Made by a program: the position numbers and the translations under genes | Shown: positions 1 to 49,844 of the stretch, piece after piece | Position numbering within the stretch: the first letter of the stretch is position 1 | Layout of the letters: every line of letters starts with the position of its first letter | Notes under the pieces: model-generated | The model's input: the letters and a program-made list of their open reading frames with translations, nothing else | Told to the model about the DNA's origin: nothing | The model's database searches: none | From: Anoplopoma fimbria | Taxonomy: Eukaryota > Chordata > Actinopteri > Perciformes > Anoplopomatidae | Reading direction: 5' to 3' | Assembly (NCBI RefSeq): GCF_027596085.1 | Contig: NC_072456.1 | Coordinates: 15,018,744-15,082,743 of the forward strand | Length of the DNA: 64,000 nucleotides

Positions 1-151
1 AACAAAAATAATGTAATTGAGGTATGTTATAAATGTGATAAAATGTGGTTAAGACATTCTCAGGAGGCACAAAGCAAAGTGGCAGCAGTACGCCCATTGG
101 ACAGATGGGATGACCATGACCTCACTGAGTGGGGGTCGTCTCCATGGTTAC
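1..151 (-). other. camsap2 intron at the window edge
   Basis: Starts with donor GTAACC on the minus strand. No acceptor or further exon is visible before the edge. The remaining exons with the CKK domain must lie to the left. Confidence 0.75.
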
Positions 152-40213
<40,062 letters not shown>

Positions 40214-40760
40214 ACTTCCTCCCTGGATTGTTTTCTTTGAAACCCTAAGAAGAAACACAACACGAAAACATCCCACCACTCCGGGATTTCTTAGAAAAAA
40301 CAATGAACGGCTGTGAATGATGAGTGGCAGTGTCTTTCCGAAGACAATTGACGAGTCCTTTCAGTCATACAATGCTAGATTGGCTGCGTGTTTGGTCGTC
40401 TTATTCAGTCTCTTGGACACAATGAGTCGCTAGTCATCCACACTGCTGTCTATCAGTGGGACGGGGCTTCGTCAGACCAAGCTGGGAAGGTATCCTTGGA
40501 TTTCAGAGGAAAAAACTGCTCTTCAGAGGAAATGGAAACTGAAATATTTCCATTATTTGCGTTTCTTTGGAAGCAGGCAGCTTCTCCCTTTCATGTCCAT
40601 TTATTCTTGGATTGGTAACCTATGTGTTTGGCTTGCCATCCTTCGCTGCCGCGGTAGGATTTTTTTTCCTGCCGCACTGTGGCTCTCCAAGCCTAGCACC
40701 TTTGTTGCGCAATGCGCATGCGCCGAAGGTACCTTCCAAACTGTCGGGAATATTAACACT
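40214..40760 (-). promoter_or_regulatory. Probable camsap2 5' UTR and promoter
   Basis: Upstream of the camsap2 start codon. Contains TGCGCATGCGCC at 40713-40724, a near-perfect NRF1-type palindrome often found close to transcription starts. No TATA box is placed convincingly. The transcription start itself cannot be read from the sequence. Confidence 0.5.
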
Positions 40761-41330
40761 TTTGTTTAGGGTATGTTGTTTTGGCCCTGTAGTGTATGGT
40801 ATATTCCTACAATAAGTAAAAGGGGTACATTGTTGAGGACTGTACCCTATATATGTGATATATTTACCCCAAGACGGCACGCTGATTCAAATCTCGACAT
40901 TTAATATCCTTACATCCCATGACTAAAAAGGCTTGGAGCTAATGTGTGAGTTTCCGACGAGCATTTGAATGCCGCATGGAAAGAGGACAGTGTGCATAAG
41001 TACGATTTGCGAGAAGACCAAAAAAAAGCTGAAGATTTTTTTTTTATATAATATCCACGTGTTTTCAATTTGACAGACAGACAGCGTTTTTAATTTCCCG
41101 TTCACTGCGTCGCAGTCTACTTATTACAGCAGTTTTATTAACATTACCTTGTAGACATCCCGCTTCATTTCTAAAGCCACACCCACAATGTAAAACACGC
41201 CCTTAAAGAGGACTTATATAAAGCTAAAATGTTTAGTATATATATATTTTTTCCCCGATTGAATCAAAACACGTAAAGAAGACGGTCTGTTATAAAGGAC
41301 CCTAACGACCGACAGAAGGTTTAGAGCACT
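40761..41330. other. Intergenic sequence between divergent camsap2 and ddx59
   Basis: About 0.6 kb, A/T-rich, no recognised coding or repeat content. Confidence 0.7.
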
Positions 41331-41331
41331 G

Positions 41332-41425
41332 TGAACCACATTTCCCAAAGTGCAACACAACAATACGTCATAAGTGTGCGTCGGAGATTGTTTTGAACCG
41401 CTGGAAGACAACGCGTTGGACGCAG
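41332..41425 (+). promoter_or_regulatory. Probable ddx59 core promoter and non-coding exon 1
   Basis: A good donor (CGCAG|GTATGT) ends a likely 5' UTR exon at 41425. It pairs with acceptor TTCACAG at 41616, 14 nt before the ddx59 start codon. ACCACATTTCCCAAAGTGCA near 41334 loosely resembles the ZNF143/THAP11 motif. The exon start is unknown. Confidence 0.5.
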
Positions 41426-41630
41426 GTATGTGTAACGTTAATGCTCATCATTTATATGAATCGCTCAGTTGGAATACTTTACGGCATGTCGTGACGTGGT
41501 ACAAGCTCCAATCAGCGTTCTCACTATTTTCAGAAGTTGTTGTTTCTATCAAAACTATGACCTGGACTTCCTTGACACGAGCTTAATGTTTACATCTGTT
41601 TCTCTGATGTTCACAGGTTCACAATCAAAA

Positions 41631-42476
41631 ATGTTTATGCCAAGAGCCCTGAAAGTTAAGAGAGCTGCCCAGGTCTCAGGACAAACTTTGAATAAGAAAA
41701 TCAAGTTAGGCGAGGGGGAGAGGAAAGTTCAAGGCGGTTCAGCAACACCTGTTCAGGAGGAGGACACATATGAGGACACCAAACCACAGGATGAGGCAAC
41801 ACAGGCAGATGGAGACTCTGCAGGTTTGACTGAGAGCTCAGCGCAAGATGATGGACATAAGTGTGACTCAAATGACTCTGAGGAGGAAGAGGAGGAGGAG
41901 GAGGAACCTGTCAAATCATTCAAGAAGAGCCAGAGATGGCCAGAACCAGGAGAGCCTGTCTGTGTAATGTGCGCTCGCTATGGGGAGTACATTTGTGACA
42001 GCACTGACAATGATGTTTGCAGTCTTGAGTGCAAAGCCAAACATTTGGCCCAAATGGGGATGGGGATTGGTGCAGATGTGTTTACCAGGAAGGACAAAAA
42101 TGGAGATGAAAGGACTCAACCTCAGCAGCCAGCCGTTGACACCGGTGGAGCGGGTGAAAGGGAGGCATGCTATTCCTACACCGAGGATCTGTTCATATCA
42201 GGCTTAACAGATGAGCAGGTCCAGAGGATTAAACAGGAGCTGGGCATTGACACCCAGGGGGGAGATGTCAGGAGACCCATCATTGAGTTTGAACACTGTG
42301 GCTTCCCTGCCACGCTTGGTGGAAACCTGAAAAAGGCCGGCTATAAGGCGCCGACTCCGGTCCAGATGCAGATGGTCCCTGTTGGTCTCAGCGGCAGGGA
42401 TGTGATTGTCAGCGCTGACACGGGCTCAGGGAAGACTGTAGCCTTCCTGCTGCCAGTGGTAGTGAGGGCAATGGAG
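41631..42476 (+). CDS. ddx59: ddx59 coding exon 1 (zf-HIT, Q motif, Walker A)
   Basis: 282 codons. Contains the acidic run, [20 protein letters not shown], the zinc-finger HIT residues, the Q-motif region (FEHCGFP through [12 protein letters not shown]) and ADTGSGKT. Donor GAG|GTACAG. The exon begins at 41617 with 14 nt of 5' UTR. Confidence 0.96.
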
Positions 42477-44613
42477 GTACAGTGACACAACTAACATCAG
42501 ATTCTTTGTTTATATTCACTCCATGAAACTGCCTAGTTAAACACTGCCGTATTTCTGCTTTGTAATTTATAGGAAACTTTTATAGAAACTTTAATGTATA
42601 AGGAAATTGTATCTAGAGGAAAAAATGTAGCCACCTGCATGACACAAGCCCACATTAAAAAAACAACAACATATCTGTTGATTATAAAGGTAAATGGCAT
42701 GTGTGATCCAACATATAAGGTGAAGTATATCTTGGCCATCACATAACCATAGGCCAACTTAAAACAAAAACAAATGGTTACAATCTAGCAGCTAAGTTGA
42801 TTTTTTTAGCCATGAGAATAAATTGATCACTTATGCATACTGATGCTGGGTGGAGTGTATACATTTGCACACCATCACCGTGATTGAGGTGGACAGTGTA
42901 AATAAGAGAAGATCTACTGTTTCTGTCTTGATCAATTTGAAGTCTCAGCTCTGAATTATTCATTAATAGAGACATTTTATCTGTGGCCATTTTTTGAAAC
43001 GGAGAGTTTACTTATGTTAATGAAATGTAAAATGATTATCTAAACCCAAGTAAACTTTTCAAAACATCCGTTGGAACAGATGTGCTAGCTATCTAGCAAA
43101 CCAAGCAAACAGTAAATCCAAGCAAACAAAACCTTTTTTCTTCCTGATGTTTTGTTAACTTACAGAAGTATAACATTGGATTTTTAAAAAGGAACCTACA
43201 AAGTCTATTGAATTTTCATTGTCATTATTATGCAGGGGGAATGTTTAGTAGGTGGGTTGAGACTGATTTTGTAGACACACCAACTAAGAGAGGAGCTGTC
43301 CAGCAGCTGGCCATGATCTTGCAGTGCCGAGCATAGATACTAAATAATTAATTTATTTTAAAAGAAACAACTTGTTATCACAATAATAAATTATTAGTAG
43401 TATTTAACGATTCACAAAACCTCTCTCGTATGGAGTCTATAACACTTGCTACATAGCTTAAGGATTTGGGGATTGCATGTCGTAAGATGCTGTACATTTT
43501 TCTTTTATTCTTTTAGAAACCAGCAAGCAGTGTAAGTGGCCCTGTGGCTCTCATCCTGACCCCCACCAGGGAGCTGGCCATTCAGATAGAGAGACAGGCC
43601 AAGGAGGTGGTGATGGGCATCCCAAACATGAGGACTGCGCTGCTGGTGGGCGGCATGCCACTTCCCCAACAACTCCACCGCCTCAAAAGCAGCATCAAAG
43701 TACAGTATATGATTTTACAGTAATTTCCTCCTCCCACAATCCATTTTTTTTCTTCAACTTTCCACATTCCAAATGTTCTTCTATTTATCCCCTTTAAGAT
43801 TATCATAGCCACCCCTGGGCGACTCATTGAGATCCTGAAGCAGAAGGCAGTGCAGCTGGACGAAGTGAAGATTGTGGTGGTTGACGAGGTAATACATGAC
43901 AAACTTTGTACACGTCCCATTTACTCAGGTTTCCAACATTGAACCAACTTTAAAGGTGCTATGTTCAAAAAACATGGGATGGCTGAGCTGCAGCTAACAA
44001 TGCTAGCATTTATATCAGCTATTTAAAGTTATCTGCATCCAAGAATCAATACTTAACATTCTTTAGAAAACCTTCACTTGTCATGATACAGGAGCAGTTT
44101 TGAAATGATATTCACAATGATTTAAATTTGACATTATGATGAGCAAACAATGAAGATTTTGATGAAAACTAATTTGACTTAAGTCCCGTTATATCCCAAA
44201 ACATGCTGTAAAAGTTTCATCAACAACATGATAAAAGTTTTCCAAGTGTTCAGTTATATGCTTTTAAGTCTGCAGAAATTATAACATTTTGAAATGGAGA
44301 AAGTCCTGGAGCCACATGTCTTTGTGATGTGTCCTGTAGGTCGACACTATGTTGAAGATGGGCTTCCAGCAGCAGGTGCTGGAGGTTTTGGAACAAGTCC
44401 CAGAAGAACACCAAACTCTCCTGGTGTCGGCCACCATCCCAACAGGGACGGAGGAGCTGGCGGCCCGACTGGTTCGTGACCCTGTCCGTATCGCTATTGG
44501 AGAGAAGAACCAGCCCTGTGCCAACGTGAGGCAGATCTTGCTGTGGTTAGAGGAACCCTCCAAGAAGAAGAAGCTGTTTGAGATTCTCAACGTAGGTTAT
44601 AGACTTGAGGTTG

Positions 44614-44666
<53 letters not shown>

Positions 44667-46329
44667 AGTCTCCTTTTTGTCAGCCAGTCTGGTTCTCACT
44701 TAAAGTCTCAAAACATTTTGGTTGGAGTATCACTTGAAGCTTACTTTCACTGCCAACATAGGCTTTATTTGAAAGGTCAGCAGTTTTCTTTGTTCTTGTG
44801 TAAAGAAAAGATTCATTGTCCTATGGGGAGCCAGAACGTGCTTTGGTGGGCAAAAGAAACACAGAAAGTGGGTAATTATGTAAGTTTTAGTTTGTGGTTA
44901 TTCAGTCTGGATACACATTGGCACCCGCTTGGTATTTCATTAACTGGCTCTGTAAAGTTGGTAATTCCTCAGGCTCCAAGGGCCAGTCTTCCCACTACAC
45001 CATATTTAGACAGCCATTTCTGCAGCCCTGGCCATTATCTGGAGGAAATGGGTGGGCCTGAGCCATGGCCCCACTCCAGGAATCGCAGCAGTGGCTTGGA
45101 CCATTTATAGAGGGCCAGACAGGAAGGGTCTGCTATAGTTAAGTCAGTGAAGAAGTGCTGTTAGACCATTGTCTGAGGTACGGGAGCTACTTCTCTGTGT
45201 AGCTGGGGTAGCTGTCATGGCGATTTCTTTTTTTTTTAAAGCAATGTTATTTATGAGTGCTGTTATTTAAGTATAGGACTAGGAGTATAAGTATAGGAGT
45301 ATAAGGCTACTGTCCCTGAACAGGGTAAAAAGGCGGATCTTGCAGGAGTACTGTGGAATTGGAGGGTTATTATACTGTGAATTAGATGGGATTGCCCAGG
45401 AAAACCAAACCCTGGAGGTGGACATGGCTCAGAAATTACTCATATCATGTGCTGCAGCTCTTACATTTGGGTATATGAAGACTTGCTCAAACCACAGTCA
45501 GAAAATCATAGCATACTCATAAATTGGTGTTGAAGCAGTGACCTAGAGCTGAGAGAAACACTTTATTAGTCAATGTGGGAAATACATATTTGAAAAAGGG
45601 TACGATGCAAACAGCCTACTTTTAAGTACATGTGTTTAGGCTGTGTAAAGCTGTTCCTCCCTTGTCCAGGTATGAATGGAAAGATATAAATTGGGACCAG
45701 ATTGATAATAGGAAAGGTTGTCACTTATCTGTTACAGGTTGTCAAGCTTGAACTTGTTTTGGTTGCAGCAAACCCAAAATATAGTAAATTGGGTGAATGT
45801 GATATTTTTGGGCATGTCAAGTGTGTGTTGGTGGCTGGAGAGTAGAGACTGCCATCTGCTGGAGGATTCTGACCTTTTGAACCTGTCCAAAATTTAAAAA
45901 AGCCACCTTTTGGTAAAGTATCATACAAGCTGTGTTCCGAAACGCAATCTTTTTTTTTTTTTTTTTAACTTTTAAAACATACTTCAACTGTCCTTACAAA
46001 GTACATACTCTTGAATGCAGTATGCATTCTACTGGGATATTCTACTTCATTATAATGTGGGTCAGAATAGCCAGAAAAGCATGCTGTCTTGCATACGGCA
46101 AAATGCGACCGGTTGTGTGTCCTGTTGTAGAATATCCTGGTATTTCTTGCATACTGCATTTTATGTTCTATGTATTGGGACGTACTAAATATTTTTCTGG
46201 CATACTAAATAGTATCGGTGTTGAAAGGCACAGACAAAAAAATATATATATATATATATTTTTTTTTAACCATTCTTTGCAGCCTGATAAGCAAGTTATA
46301 AGTGAAAAACTCAGTCAATATACATGGGG

Positions 46330-46363
<34 letters not shown>

Positions 46364-46449
46364 ATATATATATATATATTTATATAGCTAGATGAGCTCC
46401 CCATGTATATTGAGCTAGATGAGCTCCCCATGTATATTGACTTTGAGTT

Positions 46450-46504
<55 letters not shown>

Positions 46505-47872
46505 CTGAAATATCTGAATGTGAAAATATAGATCTGTGTAAATTGTAAGAATTAAAATCTAACACCGCTCCTTTGTTCTCCCTTGCTGCTTTGCAGGACA
46601 GTAAGCTATACCAGCCTCCAGTGGTGGTTTTTGTAGACTGTAAACTGGGGGCTGATCTACTGTGCGAGGCGGTTGCCAAGGTGACAGGCCTTAATACTGT
46701 GGCAATCCACTCTGACAAGACCCAGCGGGAACGCAACCGCATCCTCAGGGTGAGACCAGTGGCAGCTCGAACACTGTCAAGTGGATATATAGAAGTTCTT
46801 CTGTGTTTGGCGTCCAAGAGTGTTGCTCCTCAACAACTGTTAGCTGGAGACCATAGACACCAAGAGCTCCAGTGCATTTACTGTATGTTCTATATCTTAT
46901 AGTTCTAACAAATCATTTAAGCTATTTATACTCCCCGGTACACTGAGAAAATATTCAACTTGTTGTCATTTTTGTATGGCTGCTGCATTACATCAGATGG
47001 AAGATATACAAGGTGTTATTTGCATAATTATATGCATATTTTGCTGTGATTAAATGTAAGTTTGGTATCTTTGGAAACTTTTTGAGCTCAACCATAATGT
47101 ACAATGAATTTATGTGGTGTTATTGTTTACAAAGATAGAACAACCATCAGACAAAGCAAAGTTTATAATTACATTTTTACCTTCCTGCAGCATACATATT
47201 TTCTCCAGAAATTAAGTCCTTACCATGCTAATGTTTATTTCACATTGGTTGGTGAAAATGAAGTAACTCAAAACATTTGTGGTCTGTATTTTGACAATCC
47301 TTAACATGTCTGACAGTGTAATATTGGCTGTGTGTCATCCTCAGGGTCTTCTGGATGGAGACTTTGAAGTGGTAATCAGTACAGGTGTGCTGGGCAGAGG
47401 ATTGGACCTAGTAAACGTCAGATTGGTGGTTAACTTTGACATGCCAAACGCAATGGATGAGTATGTCCATCAGGTTGGTAATAATACATCGGAGTAGAAA
47501 AGTGGTAAAGTGATAGAGTGGTGAACTTTAACTTCAGAGTGTGTGTGTGATTTTATTTTGTTTGTTAATTAAAGCAACCTATGACAACATCCCTCATCTC
47601 TTCCCATCCAGATTGGCAGGGCAGGTCGACTGGGACACAGAGGAACAGCCATCACCTTTCTCAACAACAACAACAAACGTATCTTCCTAGAGGTGGTGAA
47701 GCGGGTTAAACCCACAGGGTCCATCTTGCCACCTCAGCTCCTCAATTCACCCCACCTCCATGAGCAGCAGAGGAGGGAAAAACAAAAGGCCAAGCTAGAG
47801 TCTAATGACACGCTGGTCACTAAGAACAACCTCTTAGACATCATAAAGAAACACGACCGTCGGAAGAAATAG
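41631..47872 (+). CDS. ddx59: ddx59, zinc-finger HIT DEAD-box RNA helicase 59, complete
   Basis: Predicted ATP-dependent RNA helicase. Human DDX59 is linked to orofaciodigital syndrome and Sonic hedgehog signalling. Seven coding exons (41631-42476, 43517-43699, 43799-43888, 44340-44591, 46597-46749, 47345-47473, 47612-47872) are all joined in phase 0, giving 637 codons (human about 619). In order: an acidic N-terminal tail with a Glu run; a zf-HIT finger (Cys111, Cys114, Cys122, Cys130, Cys134, His138); motif I ADTGSGKT (263-269); PTREL; ATPGR; motif II DEVD (372-375); [14 protein letters not shown]; and [10 protein letters not shown]. The start codon [11 protein letters not shown] matches the human MFVPRSLKIKR start, so an in-frame ATG at 41469, upstream of the acceptor, is rejected. 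Confidence 0.96.
42477..43516 (+). other. ddx59 intron
   Basis: 1.0 kb, A/T-rich, with no recognised repeat or coding content. Confidence 0.85.
43517..43699 (+). CDS. ddx59: ddx59 coding exon 2
   Basis: 61 codons with [20 protein letters not shown] and a VGG-type motif (LLVGGMPLP). Acceptor TTTTAG, donor AAA|GTACAG. Confidence 0.95.
43799..43888 (+). CDS. ddx59: ddx59 coding exon 3
   Basis: 30 codons, [20 protein letters not shown] to VVVDE. It carries motif Ib and the first two residues of motif II. Donor GAG|GTAATA. Confidence 0.95.
43889..44339 (+). other. ddx59 intron splitting motif II
   Basis: 451 bp, nothing recognised. It separates the Asp-Glu and Val-Asp halves of the helicase box. 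Confidence 0.85.
44340..44591 (+). CDS. ddx59: ddx59 coding exon 4
   Basis: 84 codons beginning [17 protein letters not shown], with motif III in LVSATIP, then [20 protein letters not shown] and [10 protein letters not shown]. The first codon GTC gives DEVD rather than the human DEAD. Confidence 0.96.
44617..44661. repeat. T45 homopolymer
   Basis: Uninterrupted thymines starting 25 bp after a splice donor. Length in the assembly is likely unreliable. Confidence 0.93.
45930..46231. mobile_element. Probable degenerate MITE
   Basis: Starts CTGTGTTCCGAAACGCAAT and ends near GTTGAAAGGCACAG, which look like decayed inverted ends. The interior is rich in CATACT, AGTATG and related words. This resembles a widespread fish non-autonomous DNA transposon, but the match is by eye and the ends are approximate. 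Confidence 0.4.
46308..46450. repeat. Composite repeat: inverted arms, ATCT tetranucleotides, 27-bp tandem duplication
   Basis: CAATATACATGGGGA (46316-46330) recurs inverted as TCCCCATGTATATTG at 46399-46412 and again at 46426-46439. An (ATCT)n then (AT)n tract lies between the arms. A 27-bp unit is tandemly duplicated exactly (46387-46413 and 46414-46440). Confidence 0.85.
46455..46500. repeat. (TA)n microsatellite
   Basis: About 46 bp of alternating TA after a short T run, in the same ddx59 intron. Confidence 0.93.
46597..46749 (+). CDS. ddx59: ddx59 coding exon 5
   Basis: 51 codons, [20 protein letters not shown] through [16 protein letters not shown], the start of the second RecA-like domain. 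Donor AGG|GTGAGA. Confidence 0.95.
46750..47344 (+). other. ddx59 intron
   Basis: 595 bp, A/T-rich, nothing recognised. Confidence 0.85.
47345..47473 (+). CDS. ddx59: ddx59 coding exon 6
   Basis: 43 codons. Contains [20 protein letters not shown] (motif V) and ends DEYVHQ just before motif VI. Donor CAG|GTTGGT. Confidence 0.96.
47612..47872 (+). CDS. ddx59: ddx59 terminal coding exon
   Basis: 86 codons plus TAG. Opens [20 protein letters not shown] (motif VI), then [18 protein letters not shown], a basic tail and [13 protein letters not shown], matching the human C terminus. Confidence 0.96.
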   Translation: MGRAGRLGHRGTAITFLNNNNKRIFLEVVKRVKPTGSILPPQLLNSPHLHEQQRREKQKAKLESNDTLVTKNNLLDIIKKHDRRKK

Positions 47873-47984
47873 TCTGTACTACCGATCATTCCTGCAATGG
47901 TGTTGTTTATTTATTTGGTAAATGCTGAATGTTTGTTTAGTTTACAGTTTATTGAAAAAAGTAAATGTGAATTTGACATATCTC

Positions 47985-47990
47985 AATAAA
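47985..47990 (+). terminator. ddx59 poly(A) signal
   Basis: Canonical AATAAA 113 bp after the stop codon. A second AATAAA lies at 48111-48116 and could serve as an alternative. Confidence 0.7.
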
Positions 47991-48580
47991 TGGCTTAATG
48001 TCCGAAATGTTTCAAATAGAAGAAGTATCTTTTAATCAACAGACTTCAACACAGTTCAGATAAAGTCTTTCCTGCCACTGTAGTGGTGAACTTATGTTGT
48101 CTTTATTGTAAATAAAATGAGGTCCAGTAAAAAAACAAATTAAAAACAAACTGCTTTTAAATGTATTTGTTATTGATCCATGTCAAGCATAATATTGAGA
48201 CTGCAAATGTGAATCCATTCCAGCTCAGAACGGTCTCTAGCTGATGGTACAAGAGTGTTAATGTTTCCAACCAAAACTATTATTTAAAAGTAAAAGTTTA
48301 TTCCTGACAAGTATAAATAATTTCTGGAGCTTTTTCAACCGTAACTTCCTCAGCAGGCAGAGTTTGAGATATTTTCGTTTAAACTATGGAGTGTACGTCA
48401 CTATTTTAAACAGTAGAATGCTATTTTTAGAAAAACATGAGCACAATGTTTCCACTGAGAAACAACTGTACAGCCAGCTACAGTTTATTGTCCATACGCG
48501 ACATTACAATATCATTGGTTATGGCGACACCTAGCGTCAGCCTCGGGTAACTACCAGCTCCGTTACTTCCGCGTCCAAAA
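47991..48580. other. Spacer between ddx59 and kif14
   Basis: About 0.6 kb. The left part may be ddx59 3' UTR if the second AATAAA is used. No repeats or coding similarity recognised. Confidence 0.7.
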
Positions 48581-48582
48581 TG

Positions 48583-48655
48583 TGACGTCACGATTTTCTA
48601 GAATTCAGCCAATCAGCTGTCTCCGGCGGAGACGATTTGAAATTGAAGCGGGCGA
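48583..48655 (+). promoter_or_regulatory. kif14 cell-cycle promoter (CRE, CCAAT, CHR, E2F-like)
   Basis: In order: TGACGTCA (48583-48590), CCAAT (48609-48613), TTTGAA (48636-48641) and GCGGGCGA (48648-48655), about 190-260 bp before the kif14 ATG. An NF-Y CCAAT box about 25 bp upstream of a CHR is the layout through which DREAM and B-MYB-MuvB complexes restrict expression to G2/M. Human KIF14 is a G2/M gene. The transcription start probably lies shortly downstream. Confidence 0.72.
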
Positions 48656-48757
48656 GAGCGGAAGAGACGAGGAGGAACAATAATAAACAGAGCGAGCTCT
48701 GTGGACTCAACACAGATGTTTGTTGTTTTATCCGAGTGGATTTATATTTCAACCAAC

Positions 48758-48787
48758 ATGCCGAGTCTTGCATGTTTATTGTTGTAG
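48758..48787 (+). CDS. Short uORF in the probable kif14 leader
   Basis: ATG followed by eight codons and TAG, ending 58 bp before the main ATG. It matters only if the leader is unspliced here, which I cannot determine. Confidence 0.35.
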   Translation: MPSLACLLL

Positions 48788-48845
48788 GCAGCTAAAGCAA
48801 CCGGAGTGAAATTGCCGTTAGTTAACATTTAAGCAACCGGCCGCC

Positions 48846-49844
48846 ATGTCGTTATTTAGTGTTCAAGCGAGGAAACATACAGCTTATTATGACCACCTTA
48901 TGGCAACACCGACATCCAGGACACCGGGCAGAGAGCGCAAGGCGACGGACACAACTGAGATCACATCCGAGGACTCTGCGTGTGAAGACAGCAAGACGTC
49001 CTCCGATAAAGGCCGACAGGTCAACAGGACGTATGTCGTCTCTGCGGTGTCCGGGAGCGGCAGCGGGCAGCACGCTCCCTACCTCCGGAGCCGACTCACT
49101 CTGCAGAGGAGGTCGAAGAGGAAGAGCGGGTCTGGAAGAGCGGACAAAACGATGGTGGGCAGCCTGAACGCCCCCCGGCCCCCCGGAGAGGAGACTGACT
49201 CTGCAGCGGAGGACCAGGACGCCCTCGACGGATACAAGTGAAACGACGCCGAAAGTCCTCAGTGAACCAAATGGCAGAGCAGGGAGTTTATTCAGGAGTG
49301 GTAGTTTAAGAGAAAATACCCTGAAAAGCAGAGTAGGAGACATAAATGGTGCTCATGTGGAGACCCAGAGGAGGCCGGCGTGCAGCAGGACGCCCTCTTC
49401 CTCTTCTTCTTCTTCGTCCTCTTCGTCCAGGCAGCTGGAGGACCAGCCCCACACCTTTAAAACCCCCACGAGAAAGACCCCGTTTGAGAAAATCGCCGCA
49501 AAGAGAGACGTGTTCGAGAGACTGGCGGTGAAAGACGCCCCTAAACCGGAGAGACCCAGGCCCCGAGCCCAGCCGGCGGGAGACACGAAACCTAGCCCGG
49601 CTCCTCGGGTCAGCAAGGCGGCCGCAGTTATTAGGCCGTACGCCGCGCTGCAGGTGAGGAAGACCTCCACCTCGGGTCAAAGGAGAGACGTGACCCAGAC
49701 CAGGACCTCCATTCCTGCTCCAGCATCGACCGAGCAGCTCCTGTCCAGGACCAGCGAGGCTCCTCTGAAAGAGCAGCAGGATTTATTTAAGATGGAAAAC
49801 AGCGCGGTGACTGTTGCAGTCCGTGTCCGCCCCTTCAATGCCAG
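48846..49844 (+). CDS. kif14: kif14 coding exon 1 with apparent 1-base insertion
   Basis: From ATG the frame runs [20 protein letters not shown] through [21 protein letters not shown] and [11 protein letters not shown], then stops at 49239-49241. The next frame continues [17 protein letters not shown], a serine run, [20 protein letters not shown] and [18 protein letters not shown]. The shift must lie between 49168 and 49238. Two C6 runs (49171-49176 and 49179-49184) are the obvious site. Length 999 nt should be 998 to match the phase-2 donor (AG|GTGTGT). Read as one exon, this encodes the PRC1-binding type N-terminal extension and the first motor strand. Confidence 0.9.

Larger units (their letters stand above)
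44592..46596 (+). other. ddx59 repeat-rich intron
   Basis: 2.0 kb. Holds a T45 tract, a probable degenerate MITE (45930-46231) and a composite ATCT/TA repeat flanked by an inverted repeat (46308-46500). Confidence 0.85.

Noticed and set aside
41469..41630. Upstream in-frame ATG giving a longer ddx59 N terminus
   Set aside because: It lies in the 5' UTR intron before acceptor TTCACAG at 41616. The protein family starts at MF.PR.LK.KR.
48846..49241. Independent 131-codon gene at the kif14 start
   Set aside because: It is the N terminus of kif14. The stop results from a one-base shift at a C run, as family motifs continue in the next frame.
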